In this document: in pieces, positions 25,583 through 27,913 of the stretch | Layout of the letters: the number at the start of each line of letters is the position of its first letter | Position numbering within the stretch: position 1 is the first letter of the stretch | DNA from: SKLM01 sp041687115 | GTDB lineage: Bacteria; Chloroflexota; Anaerolineae; B4-G1 | DNA length: 27,913 bases | Reading direction: 5' to 3' | Assembly: GCA_041687115.1 (NCBI GenBank) | Contig: JAWLCP010000034.1 | Span: 1 to 27,913, forward strand | Notes under the pieces: model-generated | Databases searched by the model: none | What the model saw: only the letters and a program-made list of their open reading frames with translations | What the model was told of the DNA's origin: nothing | Translations under genes and position numbers: made by a program

Positions 25583-25748
25583 CTAGTCTACAGTCAACAC
25601 GCCTGACCCGTCAAGCTTGCTGCGCTTGAGGGCCAACAGCGCCTCGTCGGCTGCCTCCAGCGGGAAGGTCTCCACCGTGGTCACCAACCTGGTATCGATC
25701 AGCCCCCCCCCGCCCGAGCGATCTGCTCATCCCGCTCTCCGGTAAGAG
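25583..25748 (-). pseudogene. 3' remnant of a zinc-dependent alcohol dehydrogenase (MDR family)
   Basis: Directly after the permease stop, the minus strand reads VALTGERDEQIARAGG, then, after a frame change at a run of nine G's (25707-25715), LIDTRLVTTVETFPLEAAD and EALLALKRSKLDGSGVLTVD, ending at TAG 25583-25585. This is the usual C-terminus of medium-chain zinc alcohol/polyol dehydrogenases (ID-x-x-LVT, FPLEEA-x-EA, then AVL). Only ~55 residues of ~340 remain, with no start, so it is a decayed gene. Such dehydrogenases often follow sugar ABC transporter genes. The frame break could be an indel in the G-run, but the missing 5' part cannot be explained that way. Confidence 0.7.
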
Positions 25749-26603
25749 CTACCCCTTCACCGACCCAGCCAGCAATCCTCGCACGAAGTAACGCCCGGTG
25801 ATGACGTAGATGAGCAGCGTCGGCAAGGCTGCCAGGATTGCGCCAGCCATGACCATGTTCCATTCCTTGATCTGGCTTCCAGACAGGTTCTGTAACGCCA
25901 CGGTGATGGGCTGGAGGGCCGGCCTCTGCAGGATGGAGACGGCGAAAAGGAAGTCGTTCCAGATGTTGGTGAACTGCCAGATAATGACGACCACGAACCC
26001 GGGCAGGGAGAGCGGGAACACCACCCGCCAGTAGGCGTCCAAGATCCCGGCGCCGTCAATGCGAGCGGCCTCCAACATCGCGTTGGGTATTTCCGCATAG
26101 TAGTTGCGGAAGATGAGGGTAGTAATGGGAATCCCGTACACGACGTGGACCAGGACGAGGCCCCAGAGTGTTCCTCCAAGGCCAATGGCGGACAGCGTCT
26201 GGGTCAGCGGAATCAAAACGCTCTGATAGGGAATGAACATGCCGAACAGCATCAGCGGAAAGACGACATCGGCGCCTCGGAACTTCCACTTGGACAACAC
26301 GTACCCGTTGAGTGAACCCAGCATAGCAGATATGATGGTGGCGGGTATGGTGAGATTCACGCTGTTGAGCAGGTTGCGCGACAGGCCACGCACGCCCTTC
26401 TCTGGGATACCCGACCAGGCAGCGGAGAAGCTCTCCAGGGTGACGTTGTGAGGCAGGCCCCACAACCTGGATAGATCTTGAACCTCGGCAAAGGTCTTGA
26501 GTGAAGTTGACAGCATGACGTAGACAGGAACGAGAAAGAGAATACCGAAGAGAACCAGGAGCACGTAGATGGCAAGCCGCGCAGGATCAAAACGCCGGGT
26601 CAC
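25749..26603 (-). CDS. Carbohydrate ABC transporter permease, MalG/UgpE type
   Basis: This is the second inner-membrane subunit (284 residues) of a sugar importer of the CUT1 class. It starts at GTG 26603 (MTRRFDPARLAIYVLLVLFG), overlapping the TGA of the upstream permease by 3 nt, with GGGAGG upstream. A longer frame reaching 27149 is out-of-frame sequence of the other permease and is rejected. There are six predicted membrane segments. The EAA loop that contacts the ATPase is visible as NAMLEAARIDGAGILDAYWR. The C-terminus (YFVRGLLAGSVKG) is typical of MalG-type subunits. The ATPase (MsmX/MalK-like) is not in the window. Confidence 0.96.
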   Translation of the reverse strand: MTRRFDPARLAIYVLLVLFGILFLVPVYVMLSTSLKTFAEVQDLSRLWGLPHNVTLESFSAAWSGIPEKGVRGLSRNLLNSVNLTIPATIISAMLGSLNGYVLSKWKFRGADVVFPLMLFGMFIPYQSVLIPLTQTLSAIGLGGTLWGLVLVHVVYGIPITTLIFRNYYAEIPNAMLEAARIDGAGILDAYWRVVFPLSLPGFVVVIIWQFTNIWNDFLFAVSILQRPALQPITVALQNLSGSQIKEWNMVMAGAILAALPTLLIYVITGRYFVRGLLAGSVKG

Positions 26604-27529
26604 AGCTCCACCTCCCGTCGCAGGCTGAACACAAGATACGGAACGATCACCAGAGCGACCATGAGCAGCATGATCATAGAGATCGCGGCGCCCTGGCTGT
26701 AGTGATTGCCCTGGAAGGTCGTCTCGAACATGAAGATGCCCGGCACGTCGGTGACGAAGCCGGGGCCCTTGCCCGTCATCGTGTAGACCAGGTCGAAGAT
26801 CTTCAGCGAGATGTGGCCCAGGACGATCAAGGCACTGAGCGTAATCGGTCGGAGCAGGGGCAAGATGATGCGCCTGTACAGGGCGAACTCGCTGGCACCG
26901 TCCACCCGGGCCGCTTCTCGCAACTCCTCGGGAATGGCACGCAGACCCGCCAGATACATGGCCATGGTATAGCCGGTCATCTGCCAGGCAGCGGCGATGA
27001 CGACAGGGATCAGCGCCACGTGAAACGGCCCTATCGAGCGTGTGTCGGTATACCAGCGCCAGCGAAACGCGTCGAGGCCTAGCGTGTGAAACAAGGCGTT
27101 GACGCCACGCAGACGCTCGCCGGCTCCGGGGGCGAAAACCCACTGCCAAACCACGCCCGTCACCACGAAAGATAGCGACATGGGGAAGAGATAGATGGTG
27201 CGGAAGATGCCCTCCCCCTTGACGTTCTGATCGAGCAGGACTGCCAGGAGGAGCCCAAAGGCAACACAGAGCAGCAGAAAGAGAATGGTAAAGAAGAACG
27301 TGTTCCAGAGGTCAATGGAAAAACGCTTGGCCGCTACGCCCCCTCCGGCGAAGAGCCGCTTGAAGTTGTCCAGCCCGGCCCACTCGTAATCGGGCGTGAC
27401 ACCATCCCATCTGGACAAGGAAACCGTCGTCGTCCAACCGATAAACCCGTAGACGAACACGGCGATCAAGATCATGGATGGCAGGACCATCAAGAAAGCG
27501 ATCCAGCGCTCACGGCGTGCGTGGGCCAT
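26600..27529 (-). CDS. Carbohydrate ABC transporter permease, MalF/UgpA type
   Basis: This is the first permease subunit (309 residues) of the same importer. The N-terminal membrane segment (WIAFLMVLPSMILIAVFVYG) is followed by a periplasmic portion, then five more segments. The EAA motif reads EELREAARVDGASEFALYRR. GGAGGTGATT lies 6 nt before the ATG, one of the best ribosome-binding sites here. It sits 120 bp downstream of the binding-protein gene, with a hairpin between, and is translationally coupled to the MalG-type gene. The substrate is a sugar or sugar polyol, but which one cannot be told. Confidence 0.96.
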   Translation of the reverse strand: MAHARRERWIAFLMVLPSMILIAVFVYGFIGWTTTVSLSRWDGVTPDYEWAGLDNFKRLFAGGGVAAKRFSIDLWNTFFFTILFLLLCVAFGLLLAVLLDQNVKGEGIFRTIYLFPMSLSFVVTGVVWQWVFAPGAGERLRGVNALFHTLGLDAFRWRWYTDTRSIGPFHVALIPVVIAAAWQMTGYTMAMYLAGLRAIPEELREAARVDGASEFALYRRIILPLLRPITLSALIVLGHISLKIFDLVYTMTGKGPGFVTDVPGIFMFETTFQGNHYSQGAAISMIMLLMVALVIVPYLVFSLRREVEL

Positions 27530-27594
27530 AGATGAATCACCTCCGATTGTCGGGACAAGTGCGGCCGTCCTTGGGTACGCGCCGCGCGTAGGGA

Positions 27595-27640
27595 GGAGAC
27601 CGGGTCTCTACGGAGCAGAGCTCCCAGAAACCCGGTCTCC
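27595..27640 (-). repeat. Inverted repeat between binding protein and permease genes
   Basis: GGAGACCGGGT (27595-27605) pairs perfectly with ACCCGGTCTCC (27630-27640), an 11-bp stem with a 24-nt loop that can pair further. No T-run follows. It is placed where partial termination or 3'-end protection would raise binding-protein levels over permeases. Confidence 0.6.
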
Positions 27641-27648
27641 GTAATCAG

Positions 27649-27913
27649 CTACTGGCAGACCCCGGCGTCCACGCAGGCCTGCGCCAGTCCGTCCTGAGCC
27701 GCCGCGACGTCCAAGTCGCTGACGAACAGCGTCATCACATCGTTGACGGCCGTCACCCAGCCCTCCGATGCTGCAGCGCCGTGGGCCAAGCTAGGCGCGA
27801 TCTGATCCGATGCGAAGTCGTCCATCGCCGAGTTCAGGTAGACATCGTACAGCTCCCGGTCCGCATCCGTCCGGGCCGGGATGGAGCCCTTGATCGGGTT
27901 GAAGGCATCCTGG
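27649..27913 (-). CDS. Carbohydrate ABC transporter substrate-binding protein (C-terminal part)
   Basis: Only the last 87 residues are in the window; the gene runs off the right edge. The sequence reads DAFNPIKGSIPARTDAD, then PSLAHGAAASEGWVTAV and ends ACVDAGVCQ before TAG (27649-27651). The FN-x-x-KGSIPAR and PS-x-AHG-x-A elements are typical of CUT1 sugar-binding proteins, especially those of the glucose/mannose-like group. It is the first gene of the transporter operon visible here. Two cysteines near the end may form a disulfide. Confidence 0.9.
   Translation of the reverse strand, partial: QDAFNPIKGSIPARTDADRELYDVYLNSAMDDFASDQIAPSLAHGAAASEGWVTAVNDVMTLFVSDLDVAAAQDGLAQACVDAGVCQ

Noticed and set aside
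25749..27149. Single 466-residue reading frame spanning both permeases
   Set aside because: Its first ~180 residues are the MalF-type permease read in the wrong frame. The real second gene starts at GTG 26603, with a Shine-Dalgarno and coupling to the upstream stop.

Overview
The window is bacterial chromosomal DNA, GC-rich (about 60%) and densely coded. Several genes point to Chloroflexota, probably an Anaerolineae-like lineage. These are a TP/PP-rich linker behind the lipobox of an HtrA protease, a sugar ABC transporter, a stand-alone fused AAA/vWA chelatase subunit and a HypFDE set. This assignment is an inference from gene content, not a marker-gene placement. I see no rRNA, tRNA, CRISPR, IS element or phage gene.

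Layout. 19-3096 (minus): dnaA, then a regulator fusing a GntR DNA-binding domain to an ABC-type sugar-binding domain, with its own consensus promoter and operator. 3731-8855: a serine-palmitoyltransferase-like PLP enzyme, an FmdB zinc ribbon and a fused ChlI/ChlD-type chelatase subunit (plus strand), then a 3-ketosphinganine-reductase-like SDR and a cold-shock protein (minus strand). 9150-10124: a membrane-anchored GT2 glycosyltransferase whose mRNA looks leaderless. 10477-15801: a proteostasis block, dnaK-grpE-dnaJ(CbpA type)-cbpM-like-htrA lipoprotein. 15860-20543 (minus): HD (p)ppGpp-hydrolase-like protein, recD2 and nicotinate phosphoribosyltransferase. 20816-25540: a promoter/terminator pair that would make a ~58-nt RNA, then hypF-hypD-hypE for [NiFe]-hydrogenase cyanide-ligand synthesis, without hypC. 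25583-27913 (minus): a carbohydrate ABC transporter (binding-protein C-terminus and two permeases), followed by a 3' remnant of a zinc alcohol dehydrogenase.

The most interesting points are these. (1) A run of nine A's lies exactly between the AAA+ and vWA halves of the chelatase gene, with stops in both alternative frames within 15 nt. This fits programmed frameshifting that makes a ChlI-like small subunit from the same gene. (2) Homologues of the first two enzymes of sphingolipid synthesis lie within 5 kb of each other. (3) The GntR/solute-binding-protein fusion carries a perfect 7-4-7 operator over its own -10 box. (4) A short promoter-terminator transcript lies ahead of hypF.

Seven promoters read by eye (gntR, dnaA, fmdB, csp, glycosyltransferase, the small RNA and hypF) all have a spacer of exactly 17 bp, so housekeeping sigma-factor promoters are unusually easy to recognise in this genome.
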